A DNA stretch of 11,959 bases from an uncultured Lachnospiraceae bacterium. Its GTDB lineage: Bacteria; Bacillota; Clostridia; Lachnospirales; Lachnospiraceae. The notes under the pieces are model-generated. The model searched no databases. It saw only the letters and a program-made list of their open reading frames with translations, and had not been told where the DNA came from. The stretch covers positions 1 to 11,959 of the forward strand of contig CAKRJM010000052.1 in the NCBI GenBank assembly GCA_934351765.1, written 5' to 3'. Positions 1 through 6,869 of the stretch are shown piece by piece. A program made the translations under genes and the position numbers. How positions within the stretch are numbered: the first letter of the stretch is position 1; each line of letters opens with the position of its first letter.

Positions 1-1087
1 AAGTTGTACCGATGGCGGTGCCGTAATGGAGAAACAATCCGCTAAAAAGGATCCCCAGGATCAGGCTGCACCGGATGGAAACGGAGGCGGAGGCGCTGAT
101 GCTGTCATAGGCCTGCTCCGACTGGGCTCTGGCGATGTGTGGAAGCAGCATGACGGATAAAGAGCCGGTCAATGCTGTGGGAAACAGCACAAAGGGGAAG
201 GCCATTCCGGTGAAGACTCCGTAAAGACTCAGGGCATCGGAAGCAGGCAGACCAAAAAGACGGAGTCTGGACGGGATCAGGATCGTTTCCGCGCTTTGCA
301 GCAGGCTCAAAGAGATCCGGTTTGCCATGAGTGGAAGGGTGAGAAGAAGCAGGGAATGAAAAATCCCTGGCCGGGCCCTGCGGAAACGCTTCAGCGATCC
401 GGAAGGCGTGGCTGTGCAGCCGGTTTTGAAAGCGTTCCGTCTGCGCAGCTCTGCAAGAAAGAAGAAAGAACTGGTGAGGAGCGCACCCATTTCTCCGGCG
501 AAATGTCCCAGGGCAGCATAAAAGGCGGTGATTTCTTTTCCGGTCTGCTCTGCACGGAATATGACGATCATGACGGTGCTGATCCGGACAAGCTGCTCCA
601 TGATCTGGGCAGAGGCAGGGATCGAGGCACGGCTCCTTCCATAATAATAGCCGCAGATACAGGAATGGATGGCACTTAACGGAACGGACCAGGCCATGAT
701 CTTCAGAAGCGGACAGCATCGCGGATCCCCCAGAATGTGAGAAGCAATCCATGGCGCAGACAGAAACAGGAGCATGGATGCAGGAAAAGCAAGGGAAAGA
801 GAGAGGGACAGTCCGCATGCCAGATAGCGCAGGCTGTGTCCGCCGCCAGGCTTCGGATATTCGGCAGCTACGAACCGGGAGAGTGCAGTCTGAAAGGAAG
901 CGCAGCACAAGGAAAAACAGATACTGTAAAGAGGATAGACAAGCTGATAAAGCCCCATGGCCTCTGCGGTGATCTTTCGGGACAGATAGATCCGGTAAAA
1001 AAAGCCGGCAAACCGGGCGGCGAGTCCGGAAGCGGTCAGCGTAAGCGTACCAAGGAGCAGGGAATGGTTCTGTTTGTCTGCGGACAT
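1..1087 (-). CDS. SpoVB-like polysaccharide/lipid flippase (MATE/MOP superfamily), partial
   Basis: The reading frame is open from an ATG at 1087 to the left window edge (362 residues seen; the C-terminal end is missing, as SpoVB-type proteins are usually about 500 residues). It is a multi-pass membrane protein: hydrophobic segments lie near residues 10-30, 45-70, 88-118, 130-150, 165-180, 190-212, 244-265, 287-315 and 340-355. Family-like stretches are GYYYGRSRASIPASAQ (about 147-162) followed by MEQLVRI, and ALTGSLSVMLLPHIARA near 305-321, both typical of the stage V sporulation protein B / polysaccharide-exporter group. Members move lipid-linked wall or cortex precursors across the membrane. 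A GGGAG ribosome site sits 6 nt before the ATG. It diverges from the isc operon across 125 bp. The family call is firm; a sporulation role rather than another flippase role is inference. Confidence 0.85.
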   Translation of the reverse strand, partial: MSADKQNHSLLLGTLTLTASGLAARFAGFFYRIYLSRKITAEAMGLYQLVYPLYSICFSLCCASFQTALSRFVAAEYPKPGGGHSLRYLACGLSLSLSLAFPASMLLFLSAPWIASHILGDPRCCPLLKIMAWSVPLSAIHSCICGYYYGRSRASIPASAQIMEQLVRISTVMIVIFRAEQTGKEITAFYAALGHFAGEMGALLTSSFFFLAELRRRNAFKTGCTATPSGSLKRFRRARPGIFHSLLLLTLPLMANRISLSLLQSAETILIPSRLRLFGLPASDALSLYGVFTGMAFPFVLFPTALTGSLSVMLLPHIARAQSEQAYDSISASASVSIRCSLILGILFSGLFLHYGTAIGTT

Positions 1088-1115
1088 GGAAGTCTCCCGG
1101 TATCGTTATTGATAA

Positions 1116-1121
1116 AGTATA
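1116..1121 (-). promoter_or_regulatory. Possible -10 element of the SpoVB-like gene
   Basis: On the minus strand this reads TATACT, about 29 bases before the start codon. It would give a short leader that holds the GGGAG ribosome site. No good -35 is seen at normal spacing (the bases there are T-rich, such as TATTTT), so either an activator, another sigma factor or chance could explain it. It overlaps the start of the isc promoter region on the other strand. Confidence 0.3.
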
Positions 1122-1132
1122 TTGACAGGGGC

Positions 1133-1161
1133 TTGACAAAAATACCTCCCGATGGTATAGT
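1133..1161 (+). promoter_or_regulatory. Sigma-A promoter of the rrf2-iscS-iscU-mnmA operon
   Basis: TTGACA (1133-1138), a 17-bp spacer and TATAGT (1156-1161) form a near-consensus promoter, with the start of transcription expected near 1168 and a leader of about 45 nt. A second TTGACA lies 11 bp upstream (1122-1127), one helical turn away on the same face. It is too far from the -10 to be used as the -35. Confidence 0.85.
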
Positions 1162-1171
1162 GACACTGTCA
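1142..1171 (+). promoter_or_regulatory. Candidate operator dyads in the isc promoter
   Basis: Two inverted repeats lie in or just after the promoter. ATACC (1142-1146) and GGTAT (1154-1158) are separated by 7 bp and cover the spacer and the -10. TGACAcTGTCA (1161-1171) is a perfect 11-bp palindrome running from the end of the -10 across the expected start site. Rrf2-family regulators commonly repress their own operons from sites of this kind, so autoregulation is likely. Which dyad is bound is not shown by the sequence. Confidence 0.5.
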
Positions 1172-1212
1172 GTCATATCATAGTAAAACGCTGGGAATTT
1201 GGAGATGGAAAG

Positions 1213-1656
1213 ATGAAAATGTCAACGAAAGGCAGATACGGTCTCCGCGCCATGGTGGATCTGGCGATGACCAGTGAGAATGGTCCGGTATCGATCCAGT
1301 CCATTGCGGAACGGCAGGAGCTGTCGGAAAAGTATCTGGAACAGCTTCTGGCAATGTTAAAAAAAGCAGGACTGGTGAAAAGCATCCGCGGTCATCAGGG
1401 AGGGTATCTGATCAACGGAAATCCGGAAACGATCTCAGCAGGTGACATCCTGCGGGCACTGGAAGGAGATTTAACTCCGGTAGAATGCTCCGGTCTGGAG
1501 GAGGAATCCCCCTGTAAAGCGGCGAAGTCCTGTGTGACCAAGTATGTGTGGAAACGGATCAACGACAGTATGGAGGAGGCCGTTGACGGGATCACGCTGG
1601 CAGAGCTGATGGAACAGGGCAGATCCATACAGGCAGGAACGGAAAAACCAGAATAA
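1213..1656 (+). CDS. iscR: Rrf2/IscR-family Fe-S-type transcriptional regulator
   Basis: This 147-residue protein starts MKMSTKGRYGLRAM, the standard opening of the Rrf2 family. The N-terminal winged helix-turn-helix covers about residues 1-80, with the recognition region around SEKYLEQLLAMLKKAGLV (38-55) and the wing RGHQGGY (59-65). Three cysteines at 92, 101 and 107 match the trio that holds the [2Fe-2S] cluster in IscR, so it probably senses cluster status; the C92-C101 spacing is longer than in E. coli IscR (92, 98, 104). It is the first gene of the operon, which fits feedback control of iscS and iscU. GGAGA precedes the ATG by 7 nt. An in-frame ATG two codons later is less consistent with the family start. 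The family is clear; whether it is an IscR orthologue or a CymR-like sulfur regulator is less so, although the cysteines favour IscR. Confidence 0.9.
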   Translation: MKMSTKGRYGLRAMVDLAMTSENGPVSIQSIAERQELSEKYLEQLLAMLKKAGLVKSIRGHQGGYLINGNPETISAGDILRALEGDLTPVECSGLEEESPCKAAKSCVTKYVWKRINDSMEEAVDGITLAELMEQGRSIQAGTEKPE

Positions 1657-1720
1657 GATAACATACATGGACCGGAGCTCCGGCCTCATGGAACACATAA
1701 AAGGAAAGAAGGATATGATT

Positions 1721-2917
1721 ATGGAACAACATCTGATTTATTTGGATAATGCGGCAACGACAAAGGTAAACCCGAAGGTTCTCGATGCAATGCTTCCTTA
1801 TTTTTGCGAGAAGTTCGGGAATGCTTCTCCGATCTACAGCCTTGCTGCAGAGAGTAAGAAGGCTATTACCGAGGGCAGAGAGCAGATCGCTCATGTTCTT
1901 GGTGCGGATCCCAGTGAGATTTATTTTACCGGCGGCGGCTCCGAGTCTGATAACTGGGCATTGAAGGCAACGGCAGAAGCCTATCAGAAAAAAGGAAAGC
2001 ATATCATCACCACGAAGATCGAGCATCATGCAATCCTCCATACCTGTGAGTATCTGGAGAAGGAGCGGGGCTTTGAGGTAACGTATCTGGATGTGGATGA
2101 AAACGGTCTCGTAGATCTGGAAGAATTAAAGAAGGCGATCCGTCCTGATACCATCCTGATCTCCGTAATGTTTGCCAATAATGAGATCGGTACGATCGAG
2201 CCCATCGCCGAGATCGGAAAAATCGCCAGGGAGCATGGAATCCTGTTCCATACCGATGCGGTTCAGGCATTCGGTCATGTGCCGATCAATGTTGATGAAA
2301 TGAACATTGATATGTTAAGCTCCAGCGGCCATAAGATCAACGGGCCCAAGGGAATCGGCTTTTTGTATATCCGCAAGGGTGTAAAGATCCGTTCGTTCAT
2401 TCACGGCGGTGCCCAGGAGCGGAAGCGCCGTGCAGGAACCGAGAATACACCCGGTATCGTCGGATATGGCATGGCAGCAAAGATCTGTGAAGATGTCATG
2501 GAAGAGCGCAATAAGAAAGAGATCGGGCTTCGTGACCACCTGATCGACCGTGTTCTGAAGGAGATCCCTTATTCCAGACTGAACGGTGACCGTACCAGAC
2601 GTCTTCCCAACAATGCAAACTTCAGCTTCCAGTTCGTGGAAGGCGAGTCCATGCTGATCATGCTCGATATGGCAGGAATCTGTGCATCCAGCGGTTCTGC
2701 CTGCACCTCCGGATCTCTTGATCCGTCTCATGTACTGCTGGCCATCGGACTGCCTCATGAGATTGCTCACGGTTCCTTACGTCTGACTCTGGGCGAGGAT
2801 ACCACTCTGGAGGATATCGATTATGCCGTAGATAAGATCAAAGAGATCGTAGCAAAGCTTCGTTCCATGTCTCCTCTGTATGAGGACTTTGTAAAGCACG
2901 GCGGCGAGCATAAATAA
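1721..2917 (+). CDS. iscS: Cysteine desulfurase (IscS/NifS family)
   Basis: The 398-residue PLP enzyme takes sulfur from L-cysteine, giving alanine and a protein-bound persulfide that is passed to IscU and MnmA. It opens with IYLDNAATTKVNP. The PLP lysine is K205 in SSGHKINGPKG, the cofactor aspartate is in FHTDAVQ (D179), a histidine motif EHHAILH lies at 101-107, and the catalytic cysteine is C328 in SGSACTSG, on a mobile loop as in group I enzymes. The length fits the family. The frame is open further upstream to 1667, but I chose the ATG at 1721 because AGAAGG lies 8 nt before it and the protein then begins at the family start; an ATG at 1715 is only 2 nt from that site. There is a 64-nt gap after the regulator gene. 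Confidence 0.95.
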   Translation: MEQHLIYLDNAATTKVNPKVLDAMLPYFCEKFGNASPIYSLAAESKKAITEGREQIAHVLGADPSEIYFTGGGSESDNWALKATAEAYQKKGKHIITTKIEHHAILHTCEYLEKERGFEVTYLDVDENGLVDLEELKKAIRPDTILISVMFANNEIGTIEPIAEIGKIAREHGILFHTDAVQAFGHVPINVDEMNIDMLSSSGHKINGPKGIGFLYIRKGVKIRSFIHGGAQERKRRAGTENTPGIVGYGMAAKICEDVMEERNKKEIGLRDHLIDRVLKEIPYSRLNGDRTRRLPNNANFSFQFVEGESMLIMLDMAGICASSGSACTSGSLDPSHVLLAIGLPHEIAHGSLRLTLGEDTTLEDIDYAVDKIKEIVAKLRSMSPLYEDFVKHGGEHK

Positions 2918-2949
2918 ATTTGGAAACAACAGAAAACGGAGGAATTACC

Positions 2950-3387
2950 ATGTATAGCGAAAAAGTAATGGATCATTTTCAGCACCCCAGAAATGTGGGT
3001 GAAATAGAAGGAGCCAGCGGTGTCGGTACCGTTGGCAATGCAAAGTGCGGAGACATCATGAGAATCTACCTGGATATTGATGATAACCAGGTGATCCGCG
3101 ACTGTAAGTTTAAGACCTTCGGCTGCGGTGCAGCTGTGGCAACCAGCAGCATGGCAACGGAGATGGTAAAGGGAAAGACCATTTACGAAGCACTTCAGGT
3201 AACCAACAAGGCGGTTATGGAGGCACTGGACGGACTTCCGCCCGTAAAGGTACACTGCTCCTTACTGGCTGAGGAAGCGATCCATGCGGCGCTCTGGGAC
3301 TATGCAGAGAAGCATCATATCAAGATCGAAGGACTGGAAAAGCCCAAGAATGATATCAGCGAGGGCGAAGAGGAAGAAGAATACTAA
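2950..3387 (+). CDS. iscU: Fe-S cluster assembly scaffold IscU/NifU-like
   Basis: This 145-residue scaffold builds clusters from iron and the sulfur delivered by IscS. The three cluster cysteines are present: C33 in AKCGD (with D35, which aids cluster release), C59 in [13 protein letters not shown] and C103 in VHCS, with H102 beside it. The full family start [17 protein letters not shown] begins at the ATG at 2950, preceded by GGAGGA at a 6-nt gap; ten extra upstream codons are open but should not be translated. It is a single-domain U protein without the C-terminal NifU Nfu domain. The C-terminus ends in an unusual acidic run (EGEEEEEY). The gene follows iscS by 32 nt and precedes mnmA by 2 nt. 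Confidence 0.94.
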   Translation: MYSEKVMDHFQHPRNVGEIEGASGVGTVGNAKCGDIMRIYLDIDDNQVIRDCKFKTFGCGAAVATSSMATEMVKGKTIYEALQVTNKAVMEALDGLPPVKVHCSLLAEEAIHAALWDYAEKHHIKIEGLEKPKNDISEGEEEEEY

Positions 3388-3389
3388 GT

Positions 3390-4481
3390 ATGGGAAAACA
3401 GAAAGTTGTGGTGGGCATGTCCGGCGGAGTGGATTCTTCGGTGGCTGCCTGCCTGCTCCTGGAACAGGGGTATGAGGTAATCGGTGTAACCATGCAGATC
3501 TGGCAGGACGAAGACCGGACAGTTGTCGAAGAAAACGGCGGCTGCTGCGGTCTTTCTGCCGTTGATGACGCAAGGCGTGTGGCGCAGCTTCTGGGGATCC
3601 CTTATTATGTGATGAATTTCAAAGACATTTTCCGGGAAAAGGTCATGGATTATTTTGTGGACGATTATCTCCACGGCAGGACGCCAAATCCCTGTATTGC
3701 CTGCAACCGTTATGTGAAGTGGGAAGCTCTTTTGAAGCGCAGCATGGACATCGGCGCGGATTATATTGCTACCGGTCATTATGCCCGGGTGGAGCGGCTG
3801 GAGAATGGCCGCTATGCGATCCGCAATTCAGTAACGGCGGCGAAGGACCAGACCTATGCGCTTTATAACCTGACTCAGGATCAGCTGGCTCACACCTTAA
3901 TGCCTGTAGGCATGTATGAAAAGGAGCAGATCCGGGCCATTGCGGAGGAAAAGGGACTTCCGGTGGCGAAAAAGCCTGACAGCCAGGAAATTTGCTTTGT
4001 GCCGGATAATGATTATGCCGGATTTATTGAAAAAACAACGGCCTGCCCGGTGCGAGGCGGAAATTTTGTGGACAGGGACGGGAATGTTCTCGGACATCAT
4101 AAGGGTATTATCCATTATACCATCGGCCAGCGAAAAGGTCTGGGCCTTTCCATGGGACATCCGGTTTTTGTGACGGAAATCCGTCCGGAGACTAATGAAG
4201 TGGTCATCGGCGAGGCAGAGGATGTATTCACGGATACACTTCGCTGCAGGAATCTGAATTTTATGGCGCTTCCGGATTTCCCGGAGGAAAAAATCTTTCT
4301 CGGAAAGATCCGTTATGCCCATCAGGGAGCACCCTGCCAGGTGAAACGGATCGGAGAGGATATGCTGGAATGCAGATTTCTTACGCCGGTGCGGGCAGTG
4401 ACTCCCGGACAGGCGCTGGTGCTTTATGACGGGGAGTATGTGGCCGGAGGCGGAACCATCATACGGGAGGAAGAAGAGTGA
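3390..4481 (+). CDS. mnmA: tRNA-specific 2-thiouridylase MnmA
   Basis: The 363-residue ATP-dependent enzyme puts sulfur on C2 of the wobble uridine of tRNA-Lys, -Glu and -Gln. The PP-loop SGGVDSS is at residues 11-17. The nucleophile C102 lies in NPCIACN and the second catalytic cysteine C202 in SQEICFVPD, the pair that carries the persulfide. Other family marks are ATGHYAR (127-133), KDQTYAL (152-158) and TIGQRKGL (244-251), followed by a C-terminal beta-barrel region. It sits 2 nt after iscU, so IscS two genes upstream is the obvious sulfur donor. Its ribosome site is poor: the nearest purine run, AGGAAG at 3371-3376, is 13 nt away and is part of the iscU coding tail, so translation probably depends on coupling to iscU. 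Confidence 0.96.
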   Translation: MGKQKVVVGMSGGVDSSVAACLLLEQGYEVIGVTMQIWQDEDRTVVEENGGCCGLSAVDDARRVAQLLGIPYYVMNFKDIFREKVMDYFVDDYLHGRTPNPCIACNRYVKWEALLKRSMDIGADYIATGHYARVERLENGRYAIRNSVTAAKDQTYALYNLTQDQLAHTLMPVGMYEKEQIRAIAEEKGLPVAKKPDSQEICFVPDNDYAGFIEKTTACPVRGGNFVDRDGNVLGHHKGIIHYTIGQRKGLGLSMGHPVFVTEIRPETNEVVIGEAEDVFTDTLRCRNLNFMALPDFPEEKIFLGKIRYAHQGAPCQVKRIGEDMLECRFLTPVRAVTPGQALVLYDGEYVAGGGTIIREEEE

Positions 4482-5617
4482 AAAAGCAGATCAGGAAAGG
4501 AACGGCGGCAGTCCTGCTTATGGTGACGCTTGTCTGTTCCGGACTTCTCGGAGGCTGCAGGACAGGCGCTTCGGAGACAGCAGCGGAAACGAAAAGCAGT
4601 GCGGTGACGCTTTCACCGGCGGAAACAAGGGAAGAAACCGATGTGCCGGAGACAACCGCAGAAGTAACCACAGAGGCAGAGACGACAGAGCCGGAAACGA
4701 CGGTTCCGGAAACCACGGAAGCGGTCTTTACGGATGTGGACGAAACGGTTTATGCTACGGACACGGTCAATATCCGTGCGGCGGCGGATAAAGCCTCGGA
4801 AGGGCTGGGAAAGCTCCGTGCCGGTGCGTCTATCCGGCGGACCGGGATTGGTGAGGTCTGGAGCCGGGTGGATTATAACGGGCAGGTCTGCTATATCGCC
4901 TCGGAATATCTGACTACGGAGGAACCGGCGGCTCCCGCTGTGATGCCCTCCGGCGGACAGGCCGGGACGGGGATCTACCACAGCGGCAGCGGTCCTCTGG
5001 TCTGCATTGATGCCGGTCATCAGGCAAAGGGAAACAATGAAAAGGAGCCCATCGGCCCGGGCGCATCGGAGATGAAGAAGAAGGTATCCTACGGAACAGC
5101 CGGATCGGTATCCGGCTGGGATGAATATGAGTTAAATCTGGCGGTTTCCCTGAAGCTGCGGGATGAGCTTCTGTCCAGAGGATATCAGGTTCTCATGATT
5201 CGGGAGACCAACGAGGTCAATATCAGCAATGCCGAGCGGGCTGCCATTGCCAACCAGGCAGGAGCAGATGCGTTTGTGCGGATCCATGCCAACGGCTCTG
5301 ACAACAGCAGCAAGGCAGGTGCCATGACCATTTGTCCGACCTCCTCGAATCCCTGGTGCAGCCAGATCTACCGTGCAAGCCGGAGTCTTTCCGATTGTAT
5401 TGTGAACAGCATGACTGCCCAGAGCGGATTTCCGAATAACGGTGTCTGGGAGACAGATACCATGAGCGGGATCAACTGGTGTGAGGTTCCGGTGACCATT
5501 GTGGAGATGGGGTACATGAGTAATCCGTCGGAGGACGCTGAGATGGCAACAGCAGCCTGCCAGAACCGGATCGTTCAGGGAATCGCCAATGGCATTGATA
5601 ATTATTTCGGAAGATAA
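4478..5617 (+). CDS. Lipoprotein N-acetylmuramoyl-L-alanine amidase with SH3b domain
   Basis: This 379-residue protein starts with GTG at 4478, overlapping the last 4 bases of mnmA; GGGAGG lies 7 nt upstream and supports that start. A signal peptide ends in lipobox LGGC (C27), so it should be a membrane-anchored lipoprotein outside the cell. A Thr/Glu-rich linker with repeated ETT and PETT units (about 38-90) leads to an SH3b-like wall-binding domain (about 92-146). The catalytic Amidase_3 domain runs from about 173 to 379. Likely zinc ligands are H181 (DAGH), E216 (DEYELNL) and H270 (RIHANGS), and the catalytic glutamate is E343 ([10 protein letters not shown]). It cuts the bond between muramic acid and the stem peptide. 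The function is clear; its place at the end of an Fe-S/tRNA-thiolation operon is odd. Confidence 0.93.
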   Translation: MKKQIRKGTAAVLLMVTLVCSGLLGGCRTGASETAAETKSSAVTLSPAETREETDVPETTAEVTTEAETTEPETTVPETTEAVFTDVDETVYATDTVNIRAAADKASEGLGKLRAGASIRRTGIGEVWSRVDYNGQVCYIASEYLTTEEPAAPAVMPSGGQAGTGIYHSGSGPLVCIDAGHQAKGNNEKEPIGPGASEMKKKVSYGTAGSVSGWDEYELNLAVSLKLRDELLSRGYQVLMIRETNEVNISNAERAAIANQAGADAFVRIHANGSDNSSKAGAMTICPTSSNPWCSQIYRASRSLSDCIVNSMTAQSGFPNNGVWETDTMSGINWCEVPVTIVEMGYMSNPSEDAEMATAACQNRIVQGIANGIDNYFGR

Positions 5618-5634
5618 AACAAAGAAAAAGTTTA

Positions 5635-5666
5635 AAAAGCTCCGGAGAAAATTCTCCGGAGCTTTT
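5635..5666. terminator. Bidirectional factor-independent terminator
   Basis: A near-perfect inverted repeat has arms at 5635-5649 and 5652-5666, with a GCTCCGGAGAA core. The GC part is flanked by AAAA on the left and TTTT on the right, so it gives a hairpin with a T-tract on both strands. It lies between the end of the amidase gene (5617) and the end of the convergent threonine aldolase gene (5691), and can stop transcription from both sides. Confidence 0.9.
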
Positions 5667-5690
5667 ATAAAATATGCAAAGCCATATTTT

Positions 5691-6719
5691 TTATAAAAGG
5701 GAAATCAGTGCATCGACATCTTCTTCTCTGGTGGCCCAGCTGGTTGCAAACCGTACAACCGTGTGGGTCTCGTCATAAGCTTCCCAGAAGCTCATGACTA
5801 CTTTGTTTTCCAGACGGCGTTTCTGTTCATTTTCCAGAATTACGAAAATCTGATTAGTCGGCGTGTCCAGCAGTAGATGATAGCCCTTGGAAACGAGGGC
5901 TTTTTTTAATTTCTGCGCCATGAGGATGGCATTTCTTCCGTTTTCTTCGTAAAGACCATCGGTAAACAGGGCATCAAACTGGACGCCCAGAAGCCGGCCC
6001 TTGGCAAGAAGGGCTCCCTGCTGCTTGATCATGGTAAGAAAATGAGAAGGAGCATGCTCCGGAAAGACAACGGCTTCCCCGCAGAGGGCACCGGACTTTG
6101 TTCCGCCGATATAAAAGACCGAGGCCAGCTTTGCCAGCTCCGGAAGGGACAGATCCGATTCGGGACTTGCCAGTGCACAGGCCAGGCGGGCACCGTCCAC
6201 ATAGAGGGGAATTCCGAAGCGGCGGCAGACCCGGGAGATGGCGGTCATTTCAGCCCTGGAATACAAGGTTCCGTATTCTGTCGGATGAGAAAGATAAACC
6301 ATGCCTGGGAAGACCATATGCTCATGGTTGGCATCGGCAAAAAAGGAGCGAAGATAAGCCTCCAGTGTATCAGCCTCCAGTTTTCCGTCCTTTCCCGGAA
6401 GAGTTAAGACCTTATGACCGGTATATTCGATGGCTCCGGCTTCATGGATACTTACGTGTCCTGTATCTGCGGCAACAACGCCCTCATAGCGCTTCAGCAG
6501 GGAGCCGATGACAACTGCATTTGTCTGGGTCCCTCCCATAAGGAAATAGATATCGGCATCCGGGCAGCTGCAGGCGGCGCGGATCTTTTCCTTTGCTGAG
6601 GCGCAGTAGGGATCGGAGCCGTAGCCGGAAAGCGGTTCCAGATTGGTTTCAAGCAGGCGCTCCATGATTTTCGGATGGGCACCCTCACTGTAGTCGTTCT
6701 CAAAATAAAGCAAAATCAT
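5691..6719 (-). CDS. Low-specificity L-threonine aldolase (PLP, beta-eliminating lyase family)
   Basis: The 342-residue fold-type I PLP enzyme splits L-threonine (or allo-threonine) into glycine and acetaldehyde. Family marks are FENDYSEGAHP (6-16), GGTQTN (62-67), the PLP-stacking histidine region DTGHVSIHEAGA (85-96), VDGARLA (174-180) with the cofactor aspartate D175, and the PLP lysine K208 in YIGGTKSGA. Length is normal. The start is uncertain by two codons: GGAGG (6722-6726) is only 2 nt from the ATG at 6719, but 8 nt from a TTG at 6713, which would give MLYFENDY and is the better-spaced start. It diverges from a ROK regulator gene and ends at a shared terminator. It lies alone, not in an amino-acid operon, so the metabolic context is unclear. 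Confidence 0.9.
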   Translation of the reverse strand: MILLYFENDYSEGAHPKIMERLLETNLEPLSGYGSDPYCASAKEKIRAACSCPDADIYFLMGGTQTNAVVIGSLLKRYEGVVAADTGHVSIHEAGAIEYTGHKVLTLPGKDGKLEADTLEAYLRSFFADANHEHMVFPGMVYLSHPTEYGTLYSRAEMTAISRVCRRFGIPLYVDGARLACALASPESDLSLPELAKLASVFYIGGTKSGALCGEAVVFPEHAPSHFLTMIKQQGALLAKGRLLGVQFDALFTDGLYEENGRNAILMAQKLKKALVSKGYHLLLDTPTNQIFVILENEQKRRLENKVVMSFWEAYDETHTVVRFATSWATREEDVDALISLL

Positions 6720-6741
6720 ATCCTCCGATAAGGGTTAGCGT

Positions 6742-6801
6742 ATGCCGCCGGTGGTACAGAACACCGGAAGAGCCGTGTAAGAGCAGAAGCGACGGCGGCA
6801 T
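6742..6801 (-). promoter_or_regulatory. Structured 5' leader of the threonine aldolase mRNA
   Basis: Read on the minus strand, the leader begins within 1-2 bases of the expected transcription start with an arm at 6801-6793 that is exactly complementary to 6750-6742 (9 bp, ATGCCGCCG with CGGCGGCAT). A second stem inside it pairs 6767-6762 with 6753-6748 (CCGGTG with CACCGG, 8-nt loop). The two stems compete for 6748-6750, but can coexist if the outer stem is shortened to 6 bp. A further GCCGT/ACGGC pairing is possible. The ribosome site at 6722-6726 lies outside. I do not recognise a known riboswitch class; it could be an unrecognised sensor, an mRNA-stabilising 5' stem or chance. Confidence 0.5.
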
Positions 6802-6809
6802 CAGAATCG

Positions 6810-6838
6810 ATTATAGAAAAAAGAAAATCGGTTGTCAA
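6810..6838 (-). promoter_or_regulatory. Sigma-A promoter of the threonine aldolase gene
   Basis: On the minus strand the sequence reads TTGACA (6838-6833), a 17-bp spacer and TATAAT (6815-6810), a perfect consensus. Transcription should begin near 6802-6803. The -35 bases are the same ones used, on the other strand, by the promoter of the ROK gene. Confidence 0.88.
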
Positions 6839-6860
6839 CTTTGTGGGAAGCAGGTATAAT
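6832..6860 (+). promoter_or_regulatory. Sigma-A promoter of the ROK-MATE operon
   Basis: TTGTCA (6832-6837), a 17-bp spacer and TATAAT (6855-6860) make a strong promoter. The expected start is about 6867, only a few bases before the ATG at 6870. The -35 region GTTGTCAAC (6831-6839) is a 9-bp palindrome that also supplies the -35 of the opposing aldolase promoter. Confidence 0.75.
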
Positions 6861-6869
6861 GAAAACATT

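Noticed and set aside
105-1166. A 353-codon minus-strand frame in the first kilobase
   Set aside because: Its product is low in membrane-like sequence and rich in Arg, Cys, His and Pro, typical of an off-frame reading. The overlapping frame from 1087 to the left edge gives a clear SpoVB-like protein with a ribosome site.
296-1183. Plus-strand frames in the first kilobase
   Set aside because: They lie antisense to the SpoVB-like gene, have no ribosome sites and give Gly/Arg/Lys-rich products with no domain.
1672-1683. Palindrome CCGGAGCTCCGG between the regulator and iscS genes
   Set aside because: It is perfect but short, with no T-tract. It can form only a 4-bp stem in RNA, so it is probably chance in GC-rich spacer sequence.
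4596-4750. Repetitive GAAAC/ACCAC-like bases in the amidase gene as a DNA repeat
   Set aside because: They encode the Thr/Glu-rich linker after the lipobox and are explained by low-complexity protein sequence.
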